Counted from the first letter of the stretch, positions 1 to 8,563 are shown. The stretch is 64,000 bases of DNA from Pseudonocardia hierapolitana (GCF_007994075.1 NZ_VIWU01000001.1:124001-188000), one strand, 5' to 3'. The notes: generated from the letters alone by a model not told the origin. Numbers and translations: made by a program.

Positions 1-138
1 GCCGTCCTCGCGGCCGCGTCGGCGTGGTCCGCGCGCGAGACGTACCGGATCCGGCTGGACGACCTGGGCACCGAGGACGCCGCCCCGGTACCGGCCGACG
101 ACTACGCCCGGCTCCGCGCGGCGGCCAGGGCGGTCTGA
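1..138 (+). CDS. C-terminal end of a probable Gfo/Idh/MocA-type oxidoreductase (partial)
   Basis: Only the last 45 codons are in the window; the reading frame is open from base 1 and ends in TGA at 136-138. The visible tail, with a helix rich in Ala and Ser (ASAWSARETYRI) followed by an acidic stretch, resembles the C-termini of Gfo/Idh/MocA oxidoreductases, but it is too short for a firm family call. The stop overlaps the ATG of the dehydroshikimate dehydratase gene (TGATG), so the two are translationally coupled and probably share a quinate/shikimate or cyclitol breakdown operon. Confidence 0.5.
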   Translation, partial: AVLAAASAWSARETYRIRLDDLGTEDAAPVPADDYARLRAAARAV

Positions 139-1976
139 TGTCCCTCCCGCTCGGCATCGCCACCGTCTGCCTCTCGGGAACGCTCGAGGACAAGCTCGCC
201 GCGGCCGCCGCGGCGGGCTTCTCCGGCGTCGAGATCTTCGAGAACGACCTCGTGGCGGCCGCGTCGACCCCGGAGGAGATCGCCGCGCGATGCGCGGACC
301 TCGGGCTCTCGATCGACCTCTACCAGCCGTTCCGCGACTTCGAGGCGGTCCCGCCCGCCGAGCTCGCCCGGAACCTGCGCCGGGCCGAGCGGAAGTTCGA
401 CCTCATGCGACGGCTCGGCGCCGACACGGTGCTCGTCTGCTCGTCGGTCTCGCCGCACGCCCGAGCCGACGACGACCTGGCCGCCGAGCAGCTCCACGCG
501 CTCGCCGCGCGCGCCGCCGACCACGGGATCCGCGTGGCGTACGAGGCCCTCGCATGGGGCCGGTTCGTGAACACCTGGCAGCACTCGTGGCGGATCGTGC
601 AGGCCGCCGATCACCGGGCCCTCGGTCTCTGCCTCGACAGCTTCCACATCCTGTCCCGCACCCAGGACGTCTCCGGCATCGCCGACGTACCCGGCGACCG
701 CCTGTTCTTCGTGCAGCTGGCCGACGCGCCACGCCTGGACATGGACGTCCTGCAGTGGAGCCGCCACCACCGGCTCTTCCCCGGTCAGGGGGCCTTCGAC
801 CTGCCGGGCTTCCTCGACCAGGTGCTGCGCACCGGCTACGCGGGGCCGCTGTCGCTCGAGGTGTTCAACGACGTCTTCCGGCAGGCGAACCCGCACCGCA
901 CGGCCGTCGACGCGATGCGCTCGCTGCTCGATCTGCGGGAGCGGCACGGGCGGCGCTTCCGCGGTGTCGACCTGCTGCCACGCGCGCCCCACCTGGCCGG
1001 CCACGCGTTCACCGAGCTCTCCGCCGGACCGGACACACTCGACCCGGTCACCCGCACGCTGGCCGCGCTCGGGTTCACCCGGACCGGCCGGCACCGCTCC
1101 AAACCGGTGCAGCTGTGGCAGCAGGGCACGGCCCGCGTGGTGGTGAACGAAACGTCGTCAGCGGGGGTGGCGGAGATCGGGGCCATCGCGGTGGAGAGCG
1201 CCGACCCGGCCCGGTCGCGGACACGTGCGGAGGCCCTGCTCGCACCGGTCCTGCCGCGCGCCCGCGGCGTGGCCGAAGCGGACCTCGCGGCCGTCGCCGC
1301 ACCGGACGGGACGCAGGTGTTCTTCTGCCGCACCGGTGGCGACGACACCTGGCTCGCCGACTTCGCGCCGACCGGCGAGGACGCGGGATCCGACGTCGGG
1401 CTCACCCACATCGACCACGTGACGCTCGCCCAGCCCTTCGACGCCTTCGACGAGGCCACACTGTTCTACCGCTCCGTTCTCGGGCTCGAGCCGCGCGACG
1501 ACAGCGAGTACGTCGCCCCGTACGGCGTGATGCGCAGCCGCTCGGTCGGAGATCCGGACGGGCACACCCGCATCACGCTGACCGGCACCCTGCTTCGCCG
1601 CGGCGACTGGGCGCCCGGTGTGCCCGACCCGCAGCACGTCGCGTTCGCGACCGGCGACATCGTCGCCTCCGCCCGCGCGATGCGGGCCCGCGGCGCGCCA
1701 CTGCTGCCGATCCCGGACAACTACTACGACGACCTCGACGCACGCCTCGCACCGCCGCCCGAGCTGCTCGCGACCATGCGCGAGCACGGCATCCTCTACG
1801 ACCGGGACGACGGGGGCGAGTTCTTCCACGTCTACACCGAGCTGGTCGGGTCCCGCGTGTTCTTCGAGGTGGTCCAGCGAGTGGGCGGGTATCGCGGTTA
1901 CGGCGCGGTGTCCGCGCCCGTGCGCATGGCCGCCCACCGCAGGCACCGGCTCGCCCAGGAGAAGAGGTCACCCTGA
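138..1976 (+). CDS. qsuB: 3-dehydroshikimate dehydratase fused to an HPPD-like VOC domain
   Basis: The 612-residue product has an N-terminal xylose-isomerase-like TIM barrel (about 1-275, with metal-site stretches such as YEALAWG, CLDSFH and LEVFND). It is followed by a C-terminal VOC domain resembling 4-hydroxyphenylpyruvate dioxygenase (about 290-600, HIDHVTL and the FFEVVQR ending). This two-domain layout and length match QsuB/QuiC1 enzymes, which turn 3-dehydroshikimate into protocatechuate. The ATG at 138 is chosen because it overlaps the upstream TGA and starts directly at the barrel. The VOC half keeps the HPPD-like fold, but its activity cannot be judged from sequence. Its 3' end overlaps the next gene. 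Confidence 0.85.
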   Translation: MSLPLGIATVCLSGTLEDKLAAAAAAGFSGVEIFENDLVAAASTPEEIAARCADLGLSIDLYQPFRDFEAVPPAELARNLRRAERKFDLMRRLGADTVLVCSSVSPHARADDDLAAEQLHALAARAADHGIRVAYEALAWGRFVNTWQHSWRIVQAADHRALGLCLDSFHILSRTQDVSGIADVPGDRLFFVQLADAPRLDMDVLQWSRHHRLFPGQGAFDLPGFLDQVLRTGYAGPLSLEVFNDVFRQANPHRTAVDAMRSLLDLRERHGRRFRGVDLLPRAPHLAGHAFTELSAGPDTLDPVTRTLAALGFTRTGRHRSKPVQLWQQGTARVVVNETSSAGVAEIGAIAVESADPARSRTRAEALLAPVLPRARGVAEADLAAVAAPDGTQVFFCRTGGDDTWLADFAPTGEDAGSDVGLTHIDHVTLAQPFDAFDEATLFYRSVLGLEPRDDSEYVAPYGVMRSRSVGDPDGHTRITLTGTLLRRGDWAPGVPDPQHVAFATGDIVASARAMRARGAPLLPIPDNYYDDLDARLAPPPELLATMREHGILYDRDDGGEFFHVYTELVGSRVFFEVVQRVGGYRGYGAVSAPVRMAAHRRHRLAQEKRSP

Positions 1977-2731
1977 ACCGCATCGCCCTGCACCACTCGA
2001 CGGTGCTGCCGCTCTCCCCACTCGAGCTCGTCGCCGTCGCCCGCGAGGCCGGCTACGACTCGATCGGCGTCCGCGTCGCCTCGGCCGACGAGGCGGAGCC
2101 GTGGTGGCAGCGGGGCATCGGCTCGCCGATGCTCCCCGCGCTGGTCGACGCGCTGCTCGGGTCGCGGGTCACCGTGCTCGACGTCGGCCGGGTCGAGCTG
2201 GGCCCCGAGCTGCACAGCGTCGACTACGCCCATCCCTACCTGCGAGCCCTCGAGCTGGGAGCCCGGCTCGGGGCGCAGTTCGTCACCGCGCGGGCGACCG
2301 CGGGCCCGGGCCAGCGCGAGCACTTCGCCGCGCTCGCGGAGCTGGCGCACCGCTACGGCCTCCGGCCGCTGCTGCACGCCGTTCCCGGCACCGGGGCGCC
2401 GACCCTGCACCAGGCGCTGGACGTCGTCGGAACCAGCGGCGGGGGTGTCGTGCTCGACGTGCTGTCACAGGCCGGGCCGACCGCGGACGCCGTCGACCAG
2501 ACGGTCGTGGAGCTCGGCGACCGGCTCGGCTACGTGCGGCTGCTCGTCGACGAACTCGAGCACGGCGCACCCACCCCCGGTCTGCTCGCGACGCTGCCGC
2601 CGCAGGTGCCGCTCGCGATCGGCACCGATCATCCCGGCCGTCTCGACCGGGACCACGCGGCACGGCTGCGGGCGGTGCTGGACACGGTCGACGGGCTGCT
2701 GCGCCATCCCCGGGCGTCCGACGGCGACTAG
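1973..2731 (+). CDS. Sugar phosphate isomerase/epimerase-like TIM-barrel protein
   Basis: A 252-residue xylose-isomerase-like barrel, smaller than the upstream dehydratase domain and without a VOC partner. No ATG or GTG lies at the expected start. The best initiator is CTG at 1973, which overlaps the upstream TGA (CTGA) and sits a few bases after the purine run AGGAGAAGAGG, a strong Shine-Dalgarno match. Conserved stretches include ALELGARLGAQFV and GGVVLDVLSQAG. It lies in the same operon as the dehydroshikimate dehydratase, so an isomerase, epimerase or second dehydratase role in the same catabolic pathway is likely. The substrate is not known. Confidence 0.65.
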   Translation: MNRIALHHSTVLPLSPLELVAVAREAGYDSIGVRVASADEAEPWWQRGIGSPMLPALVDALLGSRVTVLDVGRVELGPELHSVDYAHPYLRALELGARLGAQFVTARATAGPGQREHFAALAELAHRYGLRPLLHAVPGTGAPTLHQALDVVGTSGGGVVLDVLSQAGPTADAVDQTVVELGDRLGYVRLLVDELEHGAPTPGLLATLPPQVPLAIGTDHPGRLDRDHAARLRAVLDTVDGLLRHPRASDGD

Positions 2732-2764
2732 GAGCTGCGACTAGGAGCTGCGACTAGGAGCTGC
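2726..2764. repeat. 13-bp tandem repeat, three exact copies, covering two convergent stop codons
   Basis: The unit GACTAGGAGCTGC occurs three times head to tail (2726-2738, 2739-2751, 2752-2764). The first copy supplies the TAG of the plus-strand TIM-barrel gene (2729-2731). The third supplies, on the other strand, the TAG of the cyclodeaminase gene (2754-2756). The whole gap between the two convergent genes is therefore repeat. Confidence 0.9.
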
Positions 2765-3341
2765 GCCCGGCACCGCGGGTCAGCGCCGCCTCGGCGAGCG
2801 CGCGAGCGGAGGCCCCGATCTCCCGGGCCCGGTCCCGCTCCGCCGCCTCCGCGTCATCGACGACGTTCGCCGCGATCAGCTCGGCGGCGGTCGTCGCGGC
2901 CGCGGCGGCGAGATGGACGGCCGCGGCGGCGTCACCGTGCAGGTTGGGGTTGCCGCTGCGGGCGAGGTCGGCGGCGATCTCCGCCACCTCCCCCGCGAGC
3001 TCGGTGATCCGCGCGGGCACCTCGATCGTCCCGCGGCGGGCCGCGGCGATCGCCTCGGCGCGGCCGGGGTCGTCGCGCGGCAGGCGGGTGGCGGCGAGGT
3101 AGTCGCGGTAGGCCGCCGCGTCGGCGTCGGCGAGCGGGGTGACGGCGGCGCGCAGGTCGTCGGCCCGCTCGGCCGCTCGTTCGGCCTCGGCGCCGTTCGC
3201 GAACCGGGCCGCCATGCCCGTGAGCGCGGCCGCCAGCGCGGTGGTGAGCGCGGCCGCCCCACCCCCGCCGGGGGCCGGGGTACGCGCGGCCGCGGCGTCG
3301 AGCAGCTCCCGGACGGTCAGGTCGAGCAGGGACTCGGGCAC
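2754..3341 (-). CDS. Cyclodeaminase/cyclohydrolase family protein
   Basis: The protein (about 195 residues from the GTG at 3341) has the Gly/Ala-rich opening PAPGGGGAAALTTALAAAL and the all-helical pattern of the FTCD_C/FchA family (formiminotetrahydrofolate cyclodeaminase or methenyltetrahydrofolate cyclohydrolase). Helices with RAREIGASARALAEAAL near the end fit this fold. The GTG at 3341 leaves 4 bases after the upstream cobA stop. An ATG at 3374 would add 11 residues and overlap cobA by 29 bp. It is the last gene of the cobH-cbiX-cobA run, so it may be co-transcribed with cobalamin genes, although its own family role is in one-carbon folate chemistry. Confidence 0.75.
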   Translation of the reverse strand: MPESLLDLTVRELLDAAAARTPAPGGGGAAALTTALAAALTGMAARFANGAEAERAAERADDLRAAVTPLADADAAAYRDYLAATRLPRDDPGRAEAIAAARRGTIEVPARITELAGEVAEIAADLARSGNPNLHGDAAAAVHLAAAAATTAAELIAANVVDDAEAAERDRAREIGASARALAEAALTRGAGRSS

Positions 3342-3345
3342 GGGA

Positions 3346-4578
3346 TCAGTGTTCCCGCGACGTGACCGGCTCATCGGCGAGGCCTGCCACCGGCCCGACG
3401 ACGACCACCGCGGGCGGGTTGATCCCCTGCTCGCGCACCTCGTCGGCGACGGTGGCGAGCGTCGCGCGCAGCGTCCGCTGGATCCGCATGGTGCCGTCCT
3501 GCACCACGGCCACGGGCGTGTCCGCCGGGCGACCGCCCGCGATCAGCGCATCGGCGAACGCGCCGATCCGCTCCACCGCCATCATCAGCACGACCGTGCC
3601 GCGCAGCCGGGCGAGCGCGGCCCAGTCGACGAGGCTGCGCGGGTCGTCCGGGGCGACGTGCCCGGACACCACCACGATCTCGTGGGCGACCCCGCGGTGG
3701 CTGACCGGCACGTCGGCCACGGCCGGGGCGGCGAACGCGCTGGTCACGCCGGGGACCACGGTGACGGGCACCCCGGCCTCGGCACACGCGAGTGCCTCCT
3801 CGAAGCCGCGGCCGAAGACGTAGGGGTCCCCGCCCTTGAGGCGCACCACGAACTTGCCGGCGCGGGCGTGCTCGACGAGCAGCTCGTTGATCCGCGCCTG
3901 GTTCATCGCCCGGCCGTACGGGATCTTGGACGCGTCGATGACCTCGACCTGCGGGGCGAGCGTGTCGAGCAGATCCCGCGGGCCGAGGCGGTCGGTGACC
4001 ACGACGTCGGCCCGCGACAGCAGCCGCCTGCCGCGCACGGTGATCAGGTCCGGGTCGCCCGGCCCGCCCCCGACCAGTGCCACGCCCGGCCGCACGGGCT
4101 CCGCCGCGTCGTCGACGACGCCCGCGTGCAGGGCCTCGACCAGGGCGGTGCGCACGGCGGCCGAGCGGCGGGGGTTGCGGCCGGCGAGGACGCCGACGGT
4201 GAGCCCGCCGTGCCGCCCGACCGCCGGGGTCACCGCGCTGCCCTGCGGGGCGTCGTCGGCGCGGACGCAGAACACCCGCCGCTCCTGCGCCTCCGCGCCC
4301 ACCTGCGCGTTCACCGCCCGGTCGTCGGTGCAGGCGATCGCGTACCACGCGCCGTCCAGGTCGCCTGCCCGGAAGCCGCGCGCGGTCCAGCGGACCTCGC
4401 CCGCGGTGGCCATGGCCTCGACGGCCGGGGTGACCTCCGGCGCCACCACCTCGACGTCCGCCCCCGCCGCGAGCAGCCCGGCGAGCCGGCGCTGGGCGAC
4501 GACCCCACCGCCCACCACGACCACGCGGCGGCCGGCCAGGTCGAGGCCGACGAGATAGGGATCCACGTGCGTCATCAT
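3346..4578 (-). CDS. cobA: Siroheme synthase/uroporphyrinogen-III C-methyltransferase fusion
   Basis: About 410 residues in two parts. Residues ~8-150 form a CysG/Met8-like NAD-binding precorrin-2 dehydrogenase domain (VVVVGGGVVAQRR). Residues ~165-405 form a SAM-dependent tetrapyrrole methylase (VGGGPGDPDLITVRG; VRLKGGDPYVFGRG; VVPGVTSAFAAPA). The enzyme makes precorrin-2 from uroporphyrinogen III and can oxidise it to sirohydrochlorin, the branch point to siroheme and cobalamin. Tandem ATG codons (4578 and 4575) overlap the cbiX stop (ATGATGA), showing tight coupling. A CysG-type ferrochelatase part is absent; the next gene upstream (cbiX) can provide chelatase activity. Confidence 0.93.
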   Translation of the reverse strand: MMTHVDPYLVGLDLAGRRVVVVGGGVVAQRRLAGLLAAGADVEVVAPEVTPAVEAMATAGEVRWTARGFRAGDLDGAWYAIACTDDRAVNAQVGAEAQERRVFCVRADDAPQGSAVTPAVGRHGGLTVGVLAGRNPRRSAAVRTALVEALHAGVVDDAAEPVRPGVALVGGGPGDPDLITVRGRRLLSRADVVVTDRLGPRDLLDTLAPQVEVIDASKIPYGRAMNQARINELLVEHARAGKFVVRLKGGDPYVFGRGFEEALACAEAGVPVTVVPGVTSAFAAPAVADVPVSHRGVAHEIVVVSGHVAPDDPRSLVDWAALARLRGTVVLMMAVERIGAFADALIAGGRPADTPVAVVQDGTMRIQRTLRATLATVADEVREQGINPPAVVVVGPVAGLADEPVTSREH

Positions 4579-5456
4579 CCCGCGATCACGTGCCCGTGGC
4601 CGTGCCCGTGCCCGTGTGAGGGGTCGTCCGGGTGGTGGTGCGGGGTCTGCGCGGCACCGAGCTTGTCCTCGAACCCGGGCAGCAGGACCCGGTAGGCGCA
4701 GGTGTCGCAGTTCATCCGGATGTCGCCGTGCAGCGCCTCGCGGTAGCGCTCCAGCACCAGCTCCGCGAGCTCGGCGCAGTCGCCGATGTGCCGGGCCACG
4801 CGCACGTCGAGGTCCGGGTGCTGCGCGGCGAACGCGCGGGCCTGGTCCCCCACCCGGCGCGGCAGCACCCCGTCGAACAGGAAGTACGGCGCCACCACGA
4901 CCCGACGCGCGCCCAGCGCCTTGCAGCGGGCGAGCCCGCCCGGCACGTCCGGGCCGGTCAGGGAGACGAACGCAGGCTCGACGAAGTCGTACCCGCGGCC
5001 CTCCTGCAGCAGCCGCGCGACCTTGCAGATCTCGGCGTTCGCGTCGGGGTCGGTGGAGCCGCGGCCGACGAGCAGCACCGCCGTGTCCTGGGCGGGCGCC
5101 ACCTCCGCGACGCGTGCCGCCACCACCTCCTGCAGCAGCGGGTGCGGTCCGAGCGGGCGGCCGAAGACGAACGCGGTGGCCGGGTCGCGCACGACCTCGC
5201 GCTGCAGGGCAGCCGGGATGTCGCCCTTCGCGTGACCGGCCGCGACCAGCACCATCGGCACGGCCGCCATCGTCGTGTTCCCGCGCGCGGACAGCTCCGT
5301 CCACGCCTCGTGGACGGTGGGCGCGGACAGCTCGATGAACCCGCCTGCCACGTCCACGTCGAGCAGACCGCGCACGCGGTCGGTGAACGCGACGAACTCC
5401 TCGACACCCGTCGCGTCGACCGTGCCGTGCCCGACGAGCAACAGGGGCGAGGTCAT
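4575..5456 (-). CDS. cbiX: Sirohydrochlorin cobaltochelatase/ferrochelatase, CbiX family
   Basis: A 293-residue two-lobed CbiX, the long form. The N-terminal half carries the metal-site motif LLLVGHGTVDATG, and the second half has LLVGRGSTDPDAN, the duplicated chelatase signature. The tail contains CDTCAYR and a His-rich segment (HHHPDDPSHGHGHGHGH) that probably binds or buffers metal. CbiX inserts Co(II), or Fe(II) for siroheme, into sirohydrochlorin. Start and stop overlap cobH and cobA by 4 bp each. Together with the CobN-type helper chelatase at 22.2-24.2 kb, the window encodes parts of both early and late cobalt insertion. Confidence 0.92.
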   Translation of the reverse strand: MTSPLLLVGHGTVDATGVEEFVAFTDRVRGLLDVDVAGGFIELSAPTVHEAWTELSARGNTTMAAVPMVLVAAGHAKGDIPAALQREVVRDPATAFVFGRPLGPHPLLQEVVAARVAEVAPAQDTAVLLVGRGSTDPDANAEICKVARLLQEGRGYDFVEPAFVSLTGPDVPGGLARCKALGARRVVVAPYFLFDGVLPRRVGDQARAFAAQHPDLDVRVARHIGDCAELAELVLERYREALHGDIRMNCDTCAYRVLLPGFEDKLGAAQTPHHHPDDPSHGHGHGHGHVIAG

Positions 5457-6049
5457 CGGACCACCTCCGCGTAAAGCAGCGCGTTGACGGCGGCGGCCGC
5501 GACGGCCGCCCCACCCCGCTCGCTGCGGTTGCTGACCGCGGGCAGCCCGGACGCGCGCAGCGCCGCCTTCGCGGCCACGGCCCCGACGAACCCGACCGGC
5601 AGCCCGACCACGAGCGGCGTACGCACCAGGCCGTCGGCGGCGCAGCGCACCAGCTCGTGGAGCGCGGTCGGCGCGTTCCCGATCGCCCACACCGCGCCGT
5701 CCGGGTGCTGCGCCACCGCGGCGCGGATCCCGGCCGCGGACCGGGTCGTCCCGGGCTCCGGGCCACCGGCCAGGTCGAGCGCCACCACGGCCGGCCGCGC
5801 GGTGATCCCGGCGGCCACCATCCGCACGTCCGTGACCAGCGGCGCCCCCGCGAGCAACGCCTCCCGCCCCGCGCGCAGGGCGTCCTCGCCGGCGACCAGG
5901 TCGCCGACCCACGTGGTGTCGGCGCTCGTGTGCACGACCCGCTCGACGACCGCGCGCGTGAGCGGCGGCAGATCGGAGGTGTCGAGCCTGCTGCGCAGGA
6001 TCGCGTAGGACTCCTGCTCGATGGGATGCACGGCGGCGCGCGCGTTCAC
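5453..6049 (-). CDS. cobH: Precorrin-8X methylmutase
   Basis: A 198-residue CobH/CbiC. The sequence opens with HPIEQESYAILRSRLD and has the conserved acidic region (GDLVAGEDALRAG), TDVRMVAAGI and the ending GNAPTALHELVR...VGFVGAVAAKAAL, as in the family. It moves the C-11 methyl group to C-12 to give hydrogenobyrinate. The GTG at 6049 is chosen because GAGGAG lies 5 bases upstream. A longer in-frame extension would run through the riboswitch and is not credible. It is the first gene after the cobalamin riboswitch and overlaps cbiX by ATGA. Confidence 0.92.
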   Translation of the reverse strand: MNARAAVHPIEQESYAILRSRLDTSDLPPLTRAVVERVVHTSADTTWVGDLVAGEDALRAGREALLAGAPLVTDVRMVAAGITARPAVVALDLAGGPEPGTTRSAAGIRAAVAQHPDGAVWAIGNAPTALHELVRCAADGLVRTPLVVGLPVGFVGAVAAKAALRASGLPAVSNRSERGGAAVAAAAVNALLYAEVVR

Positions 6050-6084
6050 GAGTGCTCCTCCCCGGGTGTCCACGCCCGGACGGG

Positions 6085-6195
6085 GTCGGTGGTGGGTGTG
6101 CCGCGCGAGGTCTGGCTCACCGCGAGGATCGCGGGTCACAGTGGCGGGACCGCCCCGGGTTCGCACCGGGTTCCCGCGCAGCCGGCCGAGCCTAA
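6085..6195 (-). promoter_or_regulatory. Cobalamin (B12) riboswitch in the cobH leader
   Basis: Read on the minus strand, the leader contains the hallmark core GGTCCCGCCACTGTGACCC, with GCCACTGTGA at 6136-6145. It is preceded by the GGGAACCCGGTGCGAACCCGG hairpin (6155-6176) and followed by the B12-box-like AGCCAGACCTCGC (6103-6118). These match the conserved J3-4, L4 and B12 box of adenosylcobalamin riboswitches. Between the B12 box and the cobH ribosome-binding site a GC-rich segment (6060-6090) can pair, in keeping with masking of the site when B12 is bound. Exact ends are approximate. Confidence 0.92.
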
Positions 6196-6261
6196 CCCGC
6201 CGCCCGCCGCCGCTCCCCCGCCGCGTGCCGGAGGTCGCACCCACGAGTCCACCGCAGCGAC

Positions 6262-6351
6262 TCACGCTGCGAGCTGCGCGGCGATCTTCTCCAGGTCGTC
6301 GAGGGTGCCTGCGGCGACGGCCATGACCAGTTCGAAGACATCATCCTGCCG
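6262..6351 (-). pseudogene. C-terminal remnant of a Doc (death-on-curing) toxin
   Basis: On the minus strand the last ~28 codons before a TGA at 6262-6264 read QDDVFELVMAVAAGTLDD, then LEKIAAQLAA. This is the characteristic C-terminus of Fic/Doc-type death-on-curing toxins. The catalytic HPFxxGNKR region and all upstream sequence are missing, and the frame is closed by a TGA a few codons before the homology. No Phd-like antitoxin is present nearby. It is therefore a scar of a lost toxin-antitoxin module between the riboswitch and the sigma-factor gene. Confidence 0.6.
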
Positions 6352-6380
6352 GCGATCGGGGGACTCCCGTCACCGACGGA

Positions 6381-6408
6381 ACCGCGGTGATACCACTCAG
6401 CTCCACCG
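6381..6408. repeat. 28-bp 3'-end repeat, copy 1
   Basis: Shares 26 of 28 bases with 9216-9243. On the minus strand it encodes the last residues and stop of the sigma-factor gene (Arg-Trp-Ser-stop), followed by GTGGTATCACCGCGGT with the palindrome ACCGCGGT. Confidence 0.8.
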
Positions 6409-7605
6409 AGAACCCGGGTGCGACGCCAGACGCGCCCGTCGCGTCTCCAGGAAGGTGCGTTCCGTGTCGTTGGTGACCAGGGTGATCGCCTCGTCGTAGG
6501 CGGCGACGGCTTCGGCGGTGCGGCCGAGGCGGGCGAGCAGGTCCGCGCGGGTGGCGGGAAGCAGGTGGTAGCCGGGGAGGTCCAGCTCGTCGATGACGGC
6601 CAGTGCCGGCGCCGGTCCGTGCACCTCCGCGACGGCGACCGCGCGGTTGAGCGCCACGATCGGCGTGGGGGTGTGCTGCAGCAGCTGGTCGTAGAGCGCC
6701 AGCACCTGCGTCCAGTCGGTCGACGGCCCGTCGGTGTGCACGGCGTTGAGCGCGGCCTGCAACTGGTACGGCCCCGGCTGGTTGCGGCGCAGGCACCGCC
6801 GCACCAGCTCATGCCCCTCGGCGATCAGCTCCCGGTTCCACAGCGACCGGTCCTGGTCCGCGAGCACCACCAGTTCACCCGACGGCCCCACCCGCGCGGG
6901 CCGCCTGGCCTCGATGAGCAGGAGCAGCGCCAGCAGCCCGATCACCTCGGGCTCGTCGGGCACCAGCTCGGCGAGCGCCCTCGCCAGGCGGACGGCCTCC
7001 CGGCAGAGGTCGGTCCGCAGCAGGTCCCCCGAGGTGGACGTGTATCCCTCGTTGAAGATCAGGTAGAGCACGGTGAGCACCGAGGCCAGCCGATCCGGGA
7101 GGTCGGCGTCGTCGGGCACGCGGTAGGGGATGCCGGCGTCGCGGATCTTCTTCTTCGCCCGGACGATCCGCTGCGAGACGGTCACCTCCGGCACCAGGTA
7201 TGCCCGCGCGATCTCCGCCACCTCCAGCCCGCCGAGCAGGCGCAGCGTGAGCGCGGTCTGCGCGAGCGGAGACAGCGCCGGATGGCAGCAGGTGAAGATC
7301 ATGCGGAGCTGGTCGTCGCGCACCGGTCCCACCTCCTCCGGCTCGTCGGGTCGGTGCAGCAGCAGCGCCTGCGCGTGGCGGGCCTCCCGGGTGGACTCCC
7401 GGCGCAGGCGGTCGATTGCCCGGTTGCGGGCGGTGGTCACGATCCAGGCGCCCGGATTGGGCGGCAGCGCCTCGCCCCACTTCCGGACGGCCACCGCGAA
7501 GGCGTCCTGGACGGCCTCCTCGGCGAGCCCGATGTCACCGAGCAGGCGCGTCAGCGTGGCCACGCTCCGGCCGTACTCCGCCCGGTAGACGCCGTCCAGA
7601 TCCAT
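6397..7605 (-). CDS. ECF42-type RNA polymerase sigma factor with C-terminal TPR-like extension
   Basis: A 402-residue protein. Residues ~10-75 are sigma region 2 ([38 protein letters not shown]). Residues ~100-160 are region 4 ([36 protein letters not shown]). Residues ~175-400 are the long helical DUF6596 domain that defines ECF42. In this group the C-terminal domain is needed for activity and replaces an anti-sigma factor. The gene lies 6 bp after a DGPF-domain gene, the normal genomic partner and target. Four co-directional genes (9013 down to 6397) form the likely operon. The last three codons come from a 28-bp repeat, so its native C-terminus may be altered. Confidence 0.92.
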   Translation of the reverse strand: MDLDGVYRAEYGRSVATLTRLLGDIGLAEEAVQDAFAVAVRKWGEALPPNPGAWIVTTARNRAIDRLRRESTREARHAQALLLHRPDEPEEVGPVRDDQLRMIFTCCHPALSPLAQTALTLRLLGGLEVAEIARAYLVPEVTVSQRIVRAKKKIRDAGIPYRVPDDADLPDRLASVLTVLYLIFNEGYTSTSGDLLRTDLCREAVRLARALAELVPDEPEVIGLLALLLLIEARRPARVGPSGELVVLADQDRSLWNRELIAEGHELVRRCLRRNQPGPYQLQAALNAVHTDGPSTDWTQVLALYDQLLQHTPTPIVALNRAVAVAEVHGPAPALAVIDELDLPGYHLLPATRADLLARLGRTAEAVAAYDEAITLVTNDTERTFLETRRARLASHPGSRWS

Positions 7606-7611
7606 CCGCTC

Positions 7612-7965
7612 TCACGTCCACTGCGCGTCTTCGAAGGGGCGCACCTCGATCGGGCGCCTGCAGGCCAGCGCACACTTCTCGGCCCAGGCCAGCGCCTGGT
7701 CGATGTCGTCGCACTCGATCACCCAGAACCCGCCGAGCTGCTCCTTCGTCTCGGCGAACGGGCCGTCGGTCATCGTGGTCGTGCCGCCCGCGGGGAGGAC
7801 GACCGTGGTGGCGTACGAGGGCCGCAGACCGCCGACGAACACCCACGTCCCGGCGGCCTGCATCTCGGCGGTGACCTGCGCCGTCCGGGCCAACTGCTCC
7901 CGCAGATCCTCGCCGGACTCGGGCGTGCCCTCGTCGACCTGGACGGCGAGCAGGTACTTCGCCAT
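7612..7965 (-). CDS. YCII/DGPF-domain protein
   Basis: A 117-residue single-domain protein with the namesake motif TDGPFAETKEQLGGFW and the YCII-type ferredoxin-like fold (MAKYLLAVQVDEG; FWVIECDDIDQALAWAEK). ATG at 7965 follows GGGAG. These proteins are the main targets of ECF42 sigma factors and may act as small enzymes or binding proteins; their biochemical role is unknown. It is placed directly upstream of the sigma gene, as expected. Confidence 0.92.
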   Translation of the reverse strand: MAKYLLAVQVDEGTPESGEDLREQLARTAQVTAEMQAAGTWVFVGGLRPSYATTVVLPAGGTTTMTDGPFAETKEQLGGFWVIECDDIDQALAWAEKCALACRRPIEVRPFEDAQWT

Positions 7966-7978
7966 GGCGAGCTCCCTC

Positions 7979-8563
7979 TCAGCCGTGCAGGGTGGGCCGG
8001 TAGGTGAGCTCCTGGATGTTGCCGTCGAGCGTCCGGCTCTCGAGCAGCTCGAGGTCGAAGTCGGCCGCACCCCCGAAGATCGGTTCCACCCCGGTCCTAC
8101 CGGTGATCACGGGGAAGATCGTCACCTGGACCCGGTCGACCAGGCCGGCGGCCATCAGCGCCCAGTTCAGCGACAGGCTGCCGTGCGAGCGCAACGGCAC
8201 GTCGGACCCCTCCTTGAGCCGTGCGACCACCTCGACGGCGTCGCCGCTCTCGACGGTCGCGTCCGGCCAGTCCAGCGGCCCGTCCAACGTGGACGACACG
8301 ACCGTGGCCGGCATGCTCCGCATCCGGGTGACCCACGGGTCACGCACCTCGGACTCCTCGGTGCTCGCAGCCAGCATCTGCACGAACTGCCGGAACGTGG
8401 TGGCCCCGAAGACCATCCGCTGCTCCGCCTCGAACGAGGCGAGGCGGTGGTCGAGCAGCTCGGGGCCCTGCTTGCCCCAGTAGCCGCCCCAGTCGCCGTC
8501 GCCCCCGTAGGAGCCGTAGCCGTCGAGGCTGCTGAAGATGTCGAAGGTGTAGGTGGCGCTCAT
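7979..8563 (-). CDS. Dihydrofolate reductase family protein (RibD C-terminal-like)
   Basis: A 194-residue protein of the RibD_C/YyaP-type reductase family. It opens TYTFDIFSSLDGYGS, has the MVFGATTFRQF and LWPD-like region with SGDAVEVVARLK, then GSLSLNWALMAAGLVDRVQVTIFPVITG, the signature for NADPH-linked reductases of this fold. It is 13 bp from the DGPF gene in the ECF42 operon. Members are often found with DGPF proteins, but a physiological substrate is not established. Confidence 0.88.
   Translation of the reverse strand: MSATYTFDIFSSLDGYGSYGGDGDWGGYWGKQGPELLDHRLASFEAEQRMVFGATTFRQFVQMLAASTEESEVRDPWVTRMRSMPATVVSSTLDGPLDWPDATVESGDAVEVVARLKEGSDVPLRSHGSLSLNWALMAAGLVDRVQVTIFPVITGRTGVEPIFGGAADFDLELLESRTLDGNIQELTYRPTLHG

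Noticed and set aside
290..1972. Long plus-strand frame through the dehydroshikimate dehydratase gene, in phase with the following TIM-barrel gene
   Set aside because: The translation before 1973 is Arg/Pro-rich out-of-frame sequence; only the part from 1973 on has a recognisable fold and its own ribosome-binding site.
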